Positions 21,939-32,583 are shown, counted from the stretch's first letter. The stretch: DNA of 64,000 bases from Phorcus lineatus (GCA_921293015.1 OV121097.1:29423429-29487428); one strand, 5' to 3'. The notes: a model not told the origin generated them from the sequence alone. A program made the numbers and translations.

Positions 21939-24900
21939 CTGAAACAAGAAAGGAAAATATTAATCATTTTATAGACACTCTTTGAGTGATGTTGTTATAA
22001 CATATGCCTAACATTATAAAAGGTGATAGTTTATCTGGCTGCTGCAGAAAAGTATCATTTTAATGATATTCATTATAGTAACATTATGAACGAAAGCGAA
22101 AAGGACAAGAACATCGCCTTGTGTGTGCACATCAGTCAAATATCTAAATTCTATACGTGTAAATGGGATGTCAGATATAGGTTTCTGCAAAAAACTAAAA
22201 CTATTGAAAGTTTTTCTTCTTTGACCAATGGTCAAATGTTTGATAGTTATGATGAATATGTGGCATGTTTTGAAGTATATCAATATGGTATTTAGAACGA
22301 CGGGCGCATAGAGGTCAATTTTGGCCCAACGTCGCCCTTAAATCCACCTACCTCTACTTGACCGATGTTCGTTGACGTTCAAAGAGACCTTTTTAACTTT
22401 GTACAAAAAACGAGTAACAATTTTTACATATAACTTATTTATATTTTCTCTCTTTTTTAAACATGATTCCTACCCATTATTCATGCCAGGCGCATAGATA
22501 GGTTTGTTGGCCCAAACCACGTATTTTAATTTCACCAACCGTATTTCCTGTAAAAACCGCCCAAGTGCATTTTGAAGATTCCGCTATAATTATTGGAGAT
22601 CCGGCTCTTATTAGAGGAAATACGGTAAAAACCTCCACTTGACCATCCTCTGCAGGAATAGTAATGGATAACTATCTTAGGTAACTTAGGCCATGTAGTA
22701 TTAGAGAATTTCATCAAAGGGAGAAAATTCACCTCCTTCATTCCACTTGTCCGTTTTCGCCATACATGAATCTGAACAGATGGTTTCGCCCACCATTACA
22801 CCTGTTATGGTTCCATTCACGTAACAGTGAGGATTTAACCAGCTGGATCCTCCGCTGTGACAGTCGTAGCATGGGATGTTTAATGGAGGACGTACTATCA
22901 CCGGATCTACAACACAAGGACTTGGGCTAATGCCTACTATGATCACAGAAGCAAATGTTATTTGTAGTTACGATTTTTTCAGCATCAGTCACAGGACAAG
23001 TTTAGCTAAAAAAAACATAAATATTTTCCATTCACGAACGAAGCTTACTTCGTTTGAATATATGGAAAACTGGTTTTCTTAATTTCTTAAATCCGTTGAG
23101 CAATGCTAAACTTGGCATTTCAATCAGCCATCACTCATTCGAAGTACAACAAGCAAATTGATTAACATTATCAATACTAACTCTGTATTAGACTTATCGA
23201 TATCAAGAATTTTATCTTAAATGCATCGTTACCAACCTGGACATCCAAACCGCTCTCTTTCAAGCCGAGTCGAAGCCGTGACGAACTCTGTGATCACCTC
23301 GTACGCCTCCTGACTACAGAGTGTCTGCATGCTCGTGTTCAAACAGTTGTAGTAGTTGGTGTATGCACTGCGGATGAGGAATGGTTCATTTTCTATTTCA
23401 TACATTTCACTATTACAAAAAATCTGAAGTAACGCAGCATTAGAAGTTCAATCAGGAACAGCTGTTTCCACTATAAGGCACACCTCTGGCGGGTTTCTAT
23501 CATTAGCTTGTTTAAGCCTTGCTGTAATGCGCAAAAATGTCGATGAATGCAGAGTAGTTGGTGCATCAAGAGGATGTCATAAAGGAATATCAAACTCAGC
23601 TGATACATAGTGAAGTGCTGACATCATGACGCAGCAAGCCTTCATTCAGCCAGTGACTGAAACTGGTGCAATGTATTCCCTGCATAAATAATTGCCTGTA
23701 CTTGAGTGAAGGTTTAATCAATACTGTAAACAATGCTCGATGGTATCAAAATTTGTTGCAATTTTAGTGTTATATCATATATGTATTGTTTAAATACTTG
23801 CTTTCGAGGATAGTAAATATTCATCAATTTATCTTAAATAGGTTTCACTGATGGGTGGCTTTCTGTAGGTTCTTCTTCCAATGTGAAAAGAAGTTTATAT
23901 ATGCCAGTTTATTTCAAACTTGTATATCTAGAGAACTTTGAATCGCTATTTCCGTCAGATCGTAGATAATAACAAAACTAACCCAATATAAGACCAGGGA
24001 ACGAATCAATGATTTGATTTCAATGAGATTGCTCTTTTCAAAATAAAAATTCCGTATAGAATTTTCTAAAATGTCTCCAAAAAGTAAGTGTATGTAAATG
24101 AAATGAACAAGTTTCTAATGCAATTCGACTTAACCTGCCTGTTGTATAAAACGATAGGAATTCTTGAGATGACTGATTCGCATGGACAACGGGTGTTAAA
24201 TCGCAGTTTTATATATTTTGTAGATGTATTTTAGTCTACCGTACAAGTATTTGTAGTATACAGTAGAGAATGGGACAGACAGAAACAAAATTAATAAGTA
24301 AAAAACAACTGTATGTGTAATATGTTAAAGTGGAATTAGAGGATTAAGTATGAATGATAAAAGATAGTAGTTTATTCTATTAAATAGAGGATAAAATGTG
24401 AGTACCCATGTCATACTATTTTGACGACACTATACATATTTCCAGAGCGAGAGCGAGGGCTATCGAGTTCGCTTATATTTGGGGTTTTTTTTTCGGATAA
24501 ACATACAAAGTATATGAATACATATCGGGCTTTTTATGTTCCGGACCGAAACAAAGCTTAACGAAATTCATGAAGAGGTCGGACTGCTCCTTTAAGGGTT
24601 GTCACCTGCATTTGTCTTCGAGATGATTCGGATTTAGGTGGACAGAGCAATCTCTGATAGCAGCGATCACATCTGACCGAGTCCAACATTCCCCGGTACG
24701 GAGGATTTCTGAAACAAATAATTGTCATTCTGAAAACTGAAAAAATATCACTTCGTAGGTTTTTTGTCTCAGGTCCTGGTACATTAAGGCCTGTCTTTTC
24801 GCTTTTAGTTACAGTGGCGGATCTAAGGGTGAGATGTTGTTCGAAATCGACCATAAAATGGGTGACCCCCTGGGGTGAAACCCCTCCGTCCTTTTAAAAG

Positions 24901-27900
24901 ATGAACCCGTTCCTTTCAAATTTACCGGGCCGAGATTTTCGAAACTCTCTTAGTGCTAAGATAGTCGTATGTACCAAACATTAACACTGGCTTACGACTA
25001 TCTTAGCACTAAGAGAGCTTCTAAAATCTAGGTCCAGTATCCGCCAATGAGTAGTGTCCTCACGCATGAAGACTAATGTTGTTTTACGGTACGTATTCAT
25101 ATACTTTTTGAAGGAAAAGAGGTATGTGTCCATTGGTAGTGCTTTTGAAGAGAATGCTTCTAAAATGGAATGATACAGATACGATAGATTCTGCAGAGAG
25201 ACAATAATGATCTACAGGTCATAGGCATGTATGCCCGAATCAAATTGTAAAATCAGGTACTGGCTTTACCGATATCAAGTTAAACATGAAATGGAATGGT
25301 TGGTTTTCTATCTTATCGTAACCCTCGATACGATGTTTTCGGAGGGTAAAGAAATGACCTCCGTCAGACCGTGACTGCGTCGATGCGTCGATTGCAATAT
25401 ATTTCACACCAGTTTTCGAGGATTATTTAAGGGGGGAGCTATTGGGTTATTGTTACGTTATACATGATACTGGATTATCCAGTATAACGTGTCTCTGATT
25501 TTCAAACACACTAGGTTTATCTCCTACATGATAAGTTTTGAATCTTTGATATCGGTGCGACATTCATGAAATAGGATTCATGATATTATCATTATATAAA
25601 CTATATTTTGTAAATTGTAATTCTCTTTTATTATTCGTATATGACCATCGTCACCTTACTTTTATAACCATCCCCACAAGTGTAACTGTAGATAGAATTG
25701 ATGATGTCATCTGGTCCGGTCGTATTGCATTCTGCAGGCCTGTTGTCATAGCAGATCTTGAAACTCTCGTACAGCCTGTAATGATAAAGTGAAATGAAAA
25801 TCATGTAAATTTCGATAGGCAGATCTTCATCGGTGTACTACACAAAAAGACCCCGAATGAATGCCTTAAAAGAATTACAAATACGAGACATTTAGATGTT
25901 GAGTTACTGCCAAAATAGACCCAATGAAATGTTTGAAAAGCACTACAAATACCATTATCTCCCCCACAGAGGTAGCTCCGTCATTAATTTTATTTTGTGA
26001 CGGAGCTAACTCGGTAAGGAGAGAATCTACTATTACGAGTCAATGATATATTGAAGCACTTGCATAATAGACCCAATGAAGGCTCTTATACAAATAGGAG
26101 ATTATGATATGTTGATGACTGCCAAAGTAGACTAAAAAATGTTCTAAAAGCATTACAAATATAAGACGTTTAGATATTGAAGACCTGACTCAATAAACGC
26201 TTTGACGTTTGACAGAATTTGGAGCAGGATCACATCTAAATATATCTCTTTAGGGCCGAGTTCATTACGAGATTCGAAACCACAATCTCACGCACCGATC
26301 GCATTTCAGCAACCGGGCATTTGATATCCTAATTCTCAGAATTGGTCTGCATGAAAACAGCCGGTTGAGAATCGTTTTAATAGAAAACAAATAAACTTTA
26401 ACCCGTCTAAACGGACGTGTATCGCTTACAAATAGTTACAAAGACATACACGGTAGAAGGGTAAGGTCGGTAGGTATACATGTCTTTATAATTCTATTTA
26501 TAAGCGAAACACGTCCCTATTATCTCAGCCTACAAGTTACTTTTATGATAAGTCGTCTCTGAACGTAGTCGTTCAATTACTCTTCGGTTTATCCTAAATT
26601 CGATTCAAGTCAAATCATTAATGTTCTCCAAAGTCTTCAAGAGCCACTCCGTGAGTTGTTGGAGTCATATATGCCAAACGTAATCAGTGGTGTCATTTGA
26701 TCGAGAAGTATCGACTGTTAACAAAAAGACAAATTTTAAAGCTTGTTGGTTATTTACAGTGACAATATGAAGGTCGAACGTCGCAATTATGATCGAAAAC
26801 AGGACAGTGGCGCGCGTCAAATAGCCAAACGTATATTTGGAGACTTATCTAAAACAGCCAGGAGGGCAGTTAGGAGTTAATAGTGTTTGTTAGGTTATAT
26901 AACTAGTATCCATGTATACTGGACGTGATATGTATAGCTTTGTGCATTTATAAGGCTGTTTTAGATTTTCATGAAAACCCAGTATTTGTCATATGTTTGT
27001 CTTTTGGACATGAAAAGTTAAGATGTTTTGATTTCATATCATCACATATGACATTTAGGTTCGTATCAAAGGTAAATAATATGTTATGAAAAACACGGAG
27101 TGGCTCTTTAATGTGGTTTGTCTCGTCACTCATCTAATTATCAGCTAGACGGAATCCCATAGAGAAACGTTTATTTACCATGGCAAACCTGATACACCAT
27201 AATGTGTGTACTTTCGCATAAATATATTAATGCTTCGCGGATATTGATTAATACACAGGAAAATAACAGGGGTAACTATTTTATTGAGAAGCCGAAGTAC
27301 CCCCCAAAAAAACTGAGTGATCGGATAAATGATTTGCTGTCAATTTCGGAGTCATTTCATATTTAAGGTTTATGTGAACACGGATCTCTACGGGATTCTC
27401 TAAAACCACATATGATTGACAAGTATGAACCTAATAGAGAAGACTTGGGAATGAATGAAAATGTTTTGATTTAAATGAGATTGGGTTATCCTAATGTTGT
27501 ATGTATAATCTGGTCCATATCGAAAATCTTCATATATGCTGACGCCGCTGTTTTTCTTTCACTACAGTCGAGCATCGGGGAAGCGCTTTTCTATTACTAG
27601 AGTCAAATTACACACTGGTTAACATATGTGCCGATGGCACTATGTTGTCAGTTATGTATCCTGTCACAGCTGATACTTAATCTATGTGTATTAACACTTA
27701 GTCATTAATGATACGTGATGATCTGGTTGAGAAAAAAACTAGACTCGGGATATGTCTTTTATAGCTGTAAAAAACTACCCTTCAATAGCACAGGCCCTCG
27801 GATCATTAAGAACAAATATAAAAACATAAATAAAAAAAAATTTGAGAACACCTCCTGAATAGAATTGTTCCTCTGTTAATAGTGTCCATATACTATTAAC

Positions 27901-30900
27901 ACAGGAACAATTCTATGCAGGGGGTGTTCTCAAAAAAATTTTTTTAATTTTTAACATTAGATTTTGTTTTAATGATCCGAGGGCCTGTGCTAATTTTCGA
28001 AAATATTATTTTTATTTGATAAATGTATTATCTTCGGTATAAGTATCAAGCAAAAACCATTCGCCCCATTTTTTGTGTGAACACCCAATAATCACTTGTA
28101 GGGAAAGGATTCGCATGACGTAACCGATCAAGGAAAGTTTTAAACCGCTTCTTTGGATTAGGAGACATTGTCTTGCAATTGGAAACTTTCATTTTCGCTC
28201 TCGTGAGATCACTTTGTTCACTTAAAAAGCGGTTGATCAAATTAAGTAAGGAGATGTTTAATCCACTGAAGATTTGCATTTGGCATAAATTAGTATTAAT
28301 TCTAGCGAATAAACCTAAATATGCAGCCTTATCACGCAAGTGTTATTGGAGATATGACAATGAAATTTACAATTCTTAGTCTCCATCCTACAATAATTAT
28401 TATTTGAATTTTACAATTCCAAGCATTTACAGTTTTTTTTAAATAGATGAATGGTGATTGGACACCCTGCTACGCAAATATTTGAAGGTTGAAAGTTACA
28501 AATTTGAGTTTTTAAACAAAGATATTATTCTTAGAATTTAATAAAGATATTAGGAAAATGCTCGTCCCATTTTTGAGGCCCAAAATTTACAACTTCGGAT
28601 CACCAAGGTTAAAGGTATATATCCCGACAAAATTTCAACATTGGGGTGCAAAAGTTTTCACGGCTCGGTCGAAAATGTGAAAAGTTCACGGACGACGCCC
28701 GACGCTCTACCATGCCTTTAACACATCTGACCTTTTCAGGTCTAATGAGCTAAAAAGTAAAAGAAATAAACTTTGGTAGCAATATCCTTGTTGAGCACAT
28801 TGTTACATTTCCAAAGATGATAGTCCTCAAATGTTGCATTCGTTACGTTAGGTTCCTACAGAGACATTTGAAGAAAGACATAATTACCTTATAATTAAAA
28901 GTGTTGCGGGTATAAAGATCGAATACACAAGTTAAACTATCTTATCGTAAGATGTTATTCCAAAAGTTAGGAGTCTTATGCCAGTTACCATTCTTTAAGA
29001 GTCGCCAGGGCCTCGTTTCATAAGGGGATCTTAACTCCCAAAGGTAACCTTAGTGCAATGTTAAGGAATTGGAGTTAAGGTTAACCTTAGTAAAGGTTGC
29101 TTTGTGAAAGGAGAACCAGGACGATATAGTCAAACTTTCAAAGGGTTTGTATTGCTGAAAATAATACGTCCTATGTCAAAGATATGATAGTTGTCATAGT
29201 TCAATGTGAGGTGAGGTGGGGTTTAACGCCGCTTACAAAGAGTATTTCGCTCATATCGAGGCTGCTAGTGTTATTGCAGGGAGAAAGCCAGCAAGACCAT
29301 TGTCGCTATGCATTGCGGTGAAACTTGCGAGAATCGGCTGGAACTAGCGAACCATGGGTAGTACAACGCTAAAATTCAGTGTAGCATTGCACCCAGCCCT
29401 GACTGCGTGTAGAACAGTTCTCTACTGCAGACAAAGTTGCCAAGCCCCTGGCGGGATTCGAACCACCGACCTCTTGATCCGAAGCCGAGCCCGTTGTCAT
29501 AGTTCAAATACGTGTCCTTACACCACTAGGGCATGTTATGTCCATTGTTCTGACAGGTTGATTTTCTACGTAACTACACGAACAGAGGTTGATATGTATT
29601 TGAATAACTCCCGAGTATGCCATTTGACGTCTCCAATTAGGGGATATTAACACCTTTAATGAATGTTATGTCAAATGTTCTGACTGAAATCACCTTGTAC
29701 CTGCTCGACTGACGTGACTGTCAAAATTTCGAAGTTTTACAAATAAGAGTAGAAAGGAATAGTTGAAGCGCGGTTCGAACGCGAATCTTCGGAACAGCGA
29801 GCAGCGATCTTATCCATTCAACCACGGAGACTGCAATGGTGATAGGGGTGCATTTTGTCTTGTCATCTTCCTTCATGTTGGGTTTTTAAATACTATATAT
29901 ACAGTAATAGTAAAAGATGTGAAAACGTTATTTTACGATGGGAAAATATTTATTTCGTGTTTTCCACGTGGTGTAATCTCTGTCAGATACCTTACGTCCT
30001 CGGCTTCGCCTTGGACTTGGTATCTTCCCTCGAAAATTATACATCGATAATTTTCAAATATTGTCTCTCGGCTTAGCCTCGAGCCAATATTTGAAAATTC
30101 CCTCCGTGATAATGTTGTATTTAAAGCAAAATATGAAAACGATGTGCTAATAGTTTTATCAGATGCCATACGAAAGGTTATGTCTAAATACCCTAGGGAG
30201 GTTATGTGGAACGTTTTAATTTAAAACTATTTAAATTGATCCTAATTGTTAGAAAATGTTATCATACCTATCAATAAACAAACCCACGTGGTGTAAGACG
30301 TTTAGACACCCCATCACGGGAGTTATGGATTAAACCTCTCGACTTCGTCTCGAGGTTATAATCCATAACTCCCTTGACGGGGTGTCTAACCTTAACATAC
30401 CCTCACATAACCTCATCTTCGCGGCAACGGCAGTTCTGAAGGTGAATTTTAAAAATAAGCATATTTTAGGAGCCGCAAACAAAGGACGAACGCCGGGCAA
30501 GATGTGTCTCTGAGTAAAATATGGTTAGAGATAAAAGCATGTGAAAACAAATAATTAAAATATACATACGGGCATGTTGAAGTGTACGTGGCCAGCGTAA
30601 TGTTGACCTGAGAGAATACGCTGGTGAGGTTCTGTCTACAATCGCACGATCCTGTAATGTAAATATTTCATAGATATTGAAATCCGAATATTCTTGAACC
30701 TGTTTTATCTGCTTAATCTGCTTGATATCTAGTCTTCCATATATAAAAAGGATAGACATTTAGTCTTTGAAATATACGTTTCTATCCACAAGGTTTTTAA
30801 ATCTAAAGGGACTCTTTTGATAACTTGCAAAGTGATATTTTAACACATTGACTTATTGAAAAAGCTTCAGTTAAAAGGAAATTTCCACACAATCCAGAAT

Positions 30901-31771
30901 TGCAATTTTCATTGACATTATGACCATGGTTGAATAATATATCGCTACAGACTAGAATAGTATTTTTTATCATTATTATCATCCATGATTGAATAAAAAT
31001 TTAGTTGCAGTGTCAACTTGCCAAAACTATGGAAGAACGAAAGTTCCGAAGTAGAAACCTTGCGTCAGGCATGATATAGTTGAAATTGTTTAAAAAACGA
31101 AAGTTTGAGCGTGAGCGTGAATATGTCGTTTTTAAATCTCGTTTTAAAATATTCATTAATTGGTAATTCAAAAGTAATTCAAAGATTTTTGAAGGTATCA
31201 GTTCTGATCAAAACGTTTAATCAATTTGCCAAACACTTGAAAACATAACTGATACACAGTGCGTTATATTATTAAAGAGGGTAATAAACTGCGAATTTAG
31301 CAGTAGAAGTATGTTGTAGACCGATGTTTGAAACAACGTCTCTAAGACGAACGGTGTTTTTTTAGATTATAAACTTCCTTACTTGCGTTTAAATCTAGTG
31401 ACAACAACCCTTGCATTGGTTGGGTTTTTTTTGTATCTCAGATATGTTAACTTGCAATCTCAGAGTTAAAGAACTACGTTATGACTGCAGATGATTGACA
31501 CTTAAATTAATGAATCAATCACAATGGAAAGTCGTGATAAAGTATCAACCAAGTAAAAACTGCTCATTTCTATGAAAAGGAACTTGTAATTTGTTTCATG
31601 ATTCCGAGAAAAACAAACTTCTCTTTTTCGTAATTCCATGATACTTAATATCAGTCACAACTATCCTAGAAATGATAATGGAAATTGACTCCACAGATAT
31701 TTACCTTCTGAATAGGAGACGCATGCTGTCAACACGAATATAGTTATCCAACACAGTGTACGCTTCAGCAT
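21790..31771 (-). CDS. Paralog B: secreted cysteine-rich protein with C-terminal LU (Ly6/uPAR, quiver-like) domain, 7 exons, 273 aa
   Basis: Seven exons (31705-31771, 30570-30651, 25660-25775, 24606-24708, 23237-23367, 22733-22906, 21790-21938) join to 822 nt, open throughout, with the same intron phases as paralog A. Residues 1-22 are a signal peptide. Two cysteine modules occupy 25-165. The LU domain at 179-265 has exactly ten cysteines and closes W-C-F-C-D-G-P-R-C-N. Sequons lie at N30, N39, N67, N133 and N197. No transmembrane or GPI tail follows the LU domain (the protein ends M-T-D-Y-L). It lies 5 kb upstream of paralog A, head to tail, so it arose by tandem duplication. Intron 2 (4.8 kb) is swollen by transposons: a TTAA MITE, a 207-bp hairpin and a SINE. 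The exact function is unknown; secretion is inferred. Confidence 0.85.
22733..22906 (-). CDS. Paralog B exon 6: fingers 1-2 of the LU domain
   Basis: The exon is 174 nt, equal to paralog A, with acceptor tgtag and donor gtgaattt. It has the hinge R-P-P-L-N-I, then C-Y-D-C (179-182), the shared S-G-G-S-S-W segment, Cys194, Cys210, Cys214 and sequon N197-G-T on the second finger. Confidence 0.9.
23237..23367 (-). CDS. Paralog B exon 5: second cysteine module, C-terminal half
   Basis: The exon is 131 nt, equal to paralog A, with acceptor ccgcag and donor gttggtaa (weak, as in paralog A, where it is gtttgtaa). It encodes S-A-Y-T-N-Y-Y-N-C-L-N with sequon N133-T-S, then a helical stretch ending F-G-C-P (163-166). 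Confidence 0.88.
24443..24465. repeat. CCCTCGCTCTCGCTC motif, site 3, inverted (intron 4 of paralog B)
   Basis: The plus strand reads agagcgagagcgagggcta. It lies in the intron corresponding to site 2, in the opposite orientation. Confidence 0.5.
24606..24708 (-). CDS. Paralog B exon 4: second cysteine module, N-terminal half
   Basis: The exon is 103 nt, equal to paralog A, with acceptor tttcag and donor gtgacaac (a non-ideal +4/+5). It encodes T-G-E-C-W-T-R (93-99), Cys109 and Cys122. The longer open frame over this interval (24854-24558) is out of phase. Confidence 0.85.
24928..25034. repeat. 107-bp fold-back element
   Basis: The arm ggccgagattttcgaaactctcttagtgctaagatagtcgta (24928-24969) pairs with 24993-25034, with a loop of about 23 bases. 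It lies in intron 3 of paralog B. The arms share the core cttagtgctaag. Confidence 0.8.
25660..25775 (-). CDS. Paralog B exon 3: first cysteine module, C-terminal half
   Basis: The exon is 116 nt, equal to paralog A, with acceptor ttacag and donor gtaaggtg. It encodes L-Y-E-S-F-K-I-C-Y-D (51-60), Cys66 and the closing Y-T-C-G-D-G (81-86). Confidence 0.88.
25855..26215. repeat. Degenerate tandem repeat, units about 80-90 bp (intron 2 of paralog B)
   Basis: The recurring order is acccaatgaa, then a block like aaaagcattacaaatac, then gacatttagatattga and actgccaaaatag, seen three to four times with a hairpin insertion between units. Confidence 0.6.
25960..26032. repeat. Short hairpin element inside a tandem repeat
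   Basis: ctcccccacagaggtagctccgtca pairs with tgacggagctaactcggtaaggagag across an AT-rich loop. It interrupts the repeat units on either side (25860-25960 and 26040-26210), which is how an insertion would look. Confidence 0.65.
26636..27111. mobile_element. TTAA-flanked MITE, family 1 (copy in intron 2 of paralog B)
   Basis: Inverted ends AGAGCCACTCCGTG (26640-26653) and CACGGAGTGGCTCT (27094-27107) are perfect complements. The right flank is TTAA; the left is TTCA, one mutation from TTAA. It is 476 bases and non-coding. Confidence 0.82.
27786..27992. repeat. 207-bp fold-back element (long hairpin)
   Basis: The outer 24 bases TAGCACAGGCCCTCGGATCATTAA are perfectly complementary to 27969-27992. 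Inner arms (gagaacacctcctgaatagaattgttcc against the 27902-27937 strand) also pair, around a short centre near 27890. It lies in intron 2 of paralog B. Confidence 0.85.
28040..28330. repeat. Rearranged fragment of MITE family 3 (intron 2 of paralog B)
   Basis: The left part (cccattttttgtgtgaacac) is in the inverted orientation and the right part (gagatgtttaatccactgaag and tttggcataaatta) is in the direct orientation of the 37-kb element, so it is a composite or internal inversion. Confidence 0.5.
28609..28721. repeat. Candidate small TTAAAGG...CCTTTAA element
   Basis: TTAAAGG at 28609-28615 and CCTTTAA at 28715-28721 bound 113 bases with the same outer signature as the TTAA MITEs. The inverted match beyond seven bases is poor. 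Confidence 0.35.
29005..29110. repeat. Small element with GGTAACCTTAGTGCAATGTTAA core, copy 1
   Basis: The core at about 29041-29062 is shared, inverted, with 52966-52989. The flanks show partial self-complementarity (ggagttaaggttaaccttag). Confidence 0.55.
29205..29492 (-). mobile_element. tRNA-derived SINE with 15-bp target duplication
   Basis: The minus strand starts CGGGCTCGGCTTCGGATC, carries box B GGTTCGAATCCCGCC, and ends with GGCGTTAAACCCCACCTCAC. The flanks are identical 15-base direct repeats, GTTGTCATAGTTCAA, at 29190-29204 and 29493-29507, marking a retrotransposed insertion lacking the first bases of the tRNA head. It sits in intron 2 of paralog B. Confidence 0.85.
30300..30390. 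repeat. 91-bp fold-back element
   Basis: Arm 30300-30338 (GTTTAGACACCCCATCACGG start) pairs with 30352-30390, with loop tcgacttcgtctc. It lies in intron 2 of paralog B near several other short palindromes (30030-30110). Confidence 0.8.
30570..30651 (-). CDS. Paralog B exon 2: first cysteine module, N-terminal half
   Basis: The exon is 82 nt with acceptor ttacag and donor gtatgtat. It is shorter than the 97-nt exon of paralog A because the first bases lack three codons and a C-x3-C segment is shortened to C-D-C. It encodes Cys25, 27 and 49 and sequons N30-L-T and N39-I-T. Confidence 0.82.
31705..31771 (-). CDS. Paralog B exon 1: signal peptide
   Basis: The ATG at 31771-31769 begins a 22-residue leader (M-L-K-R start, hydrophobic I-T-I-F-V-L-T-A core, small residues before the end), then donor gtaaatat. 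It corresponds to the exon 1 leader of paralog A (M-L-R-R) with the same outgoing phase. Confidence 0.82.
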
Positions 31772-31886
31772 GTTGTCGATTGCAACTAAGTGAAGAGCTA
31801 AGCGATTCAGTCAAACAATGTTTTACAATGACAAACGAATTTACAGAGCATATGCTTATCCAAGAGTCACACACACTGAGCATAAG

Positions 31887-31894
31887 TATCTATA
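31887..31894 (-). promoter_or_regulatory. TATA-like box candidate of paralog B
   Basis: On the minus strand this reads TATAGATA, about 116 bases upstream of the paralog B ATG, matching the distance of the TATA box in paralog A. Just upstream lie a C-rich tract and a 27-base poly-G run (31957-31983) that may interfere with or bound the promoter. Confidence 0.35.
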
Positions 31895-31927
31895 GAGAGT
31901 TGAGATCCGGCTTGTGACGTCAAAACC

Positions 31928-31983
31928 TCCCCCCTCCCCCGTTATTATGATAAGGAGGGGGGGGGGGGGGGGGGGGGGGGGGG
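31928..31983. repeat. C-rich tract followed by poly-G (27), inverted arrangement
   Basis: cctcccccctccccc lies 17 bases before a 27-base G run, so one strand could fold C-rich against G-rich. It lies directly upstream of the paralog B promoter. Confidence 0.8.
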
Positions 31984-32526
31984 TGATTGTTCATATCCTG
32001 GATTGACAAATGGGTGTCATCGGTGTATATGACATATGTTATTATGGTAACATGTTTTGACGTTTCAAACGTCCGTTCACAGCTGATAAGAGGAGGTGTT
32101 TGGTGTTTGTTTGATCAATTATATATATAAAGTTGGAATTGCGTATATACTATGCAGTTGTTACTGCTCATTTATCAATGTTTAAATGCAAAAATATACT
32201 TGAGTAATGCGAATTGAAATATTGCTTAAAACATTTTGTTAGGTTTTTTTTTTTTATCTAATAGAGCTATTACACCGTAACAATAATCGATGTTTTAGAT
32301 ATTTATTTTACTGAAATGTTTCTTTAACAACTGATTGATACATTAAGCATGGCTTAGAAATGTCTTTCGAATACAGATGATAACATTCTTAAAAAGTATC
32401 TTTTAAATCATGTGCTAGTGACGATCTGTCAGCATAATCGTATTTGTCTATTAAAATCAATTTGTTTCTCAAATTTGACACGAATTAACAAGGGGAATGT
32501 TACTTATGACTTTTGATTATGAAAAG

Positions 32527-32529
<3 letters not shown>

Positions 32530-32582
<53 letters not shown>
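32530..32582. repeat. (TA)n microsatellite, 26 units
   Basis: An uninterrupted TA run lies in the spacer upstream of paralog B. Shorter TA runs occur at 56550-56575 and 52140-52180. Confidence 0.9.

Positions 32583-32583
<1 letters not shown>

Noticed and set aside
22014..22295. Mutually antisense 89- and 90-codon frames in paralog B intron 6
   Set aside because: They lie wholly in an intron framed by good splice sites; a pair of complementary open frames in low-complexity sequence is expected by chance.
24558..24854. 98-codon open frame with several cysteines (minus strand)
   Set aside because: It overlaps paralog B exon 4 in the wrong frame. The spliced phase gives the T-G-E-C-W-T frame that matches paralog A; this one is a shadow.
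29354..29650. 98-codon plus-strand open frame
   Set aside because: It is the antisense of the SINE including its box B; repeat-derived.
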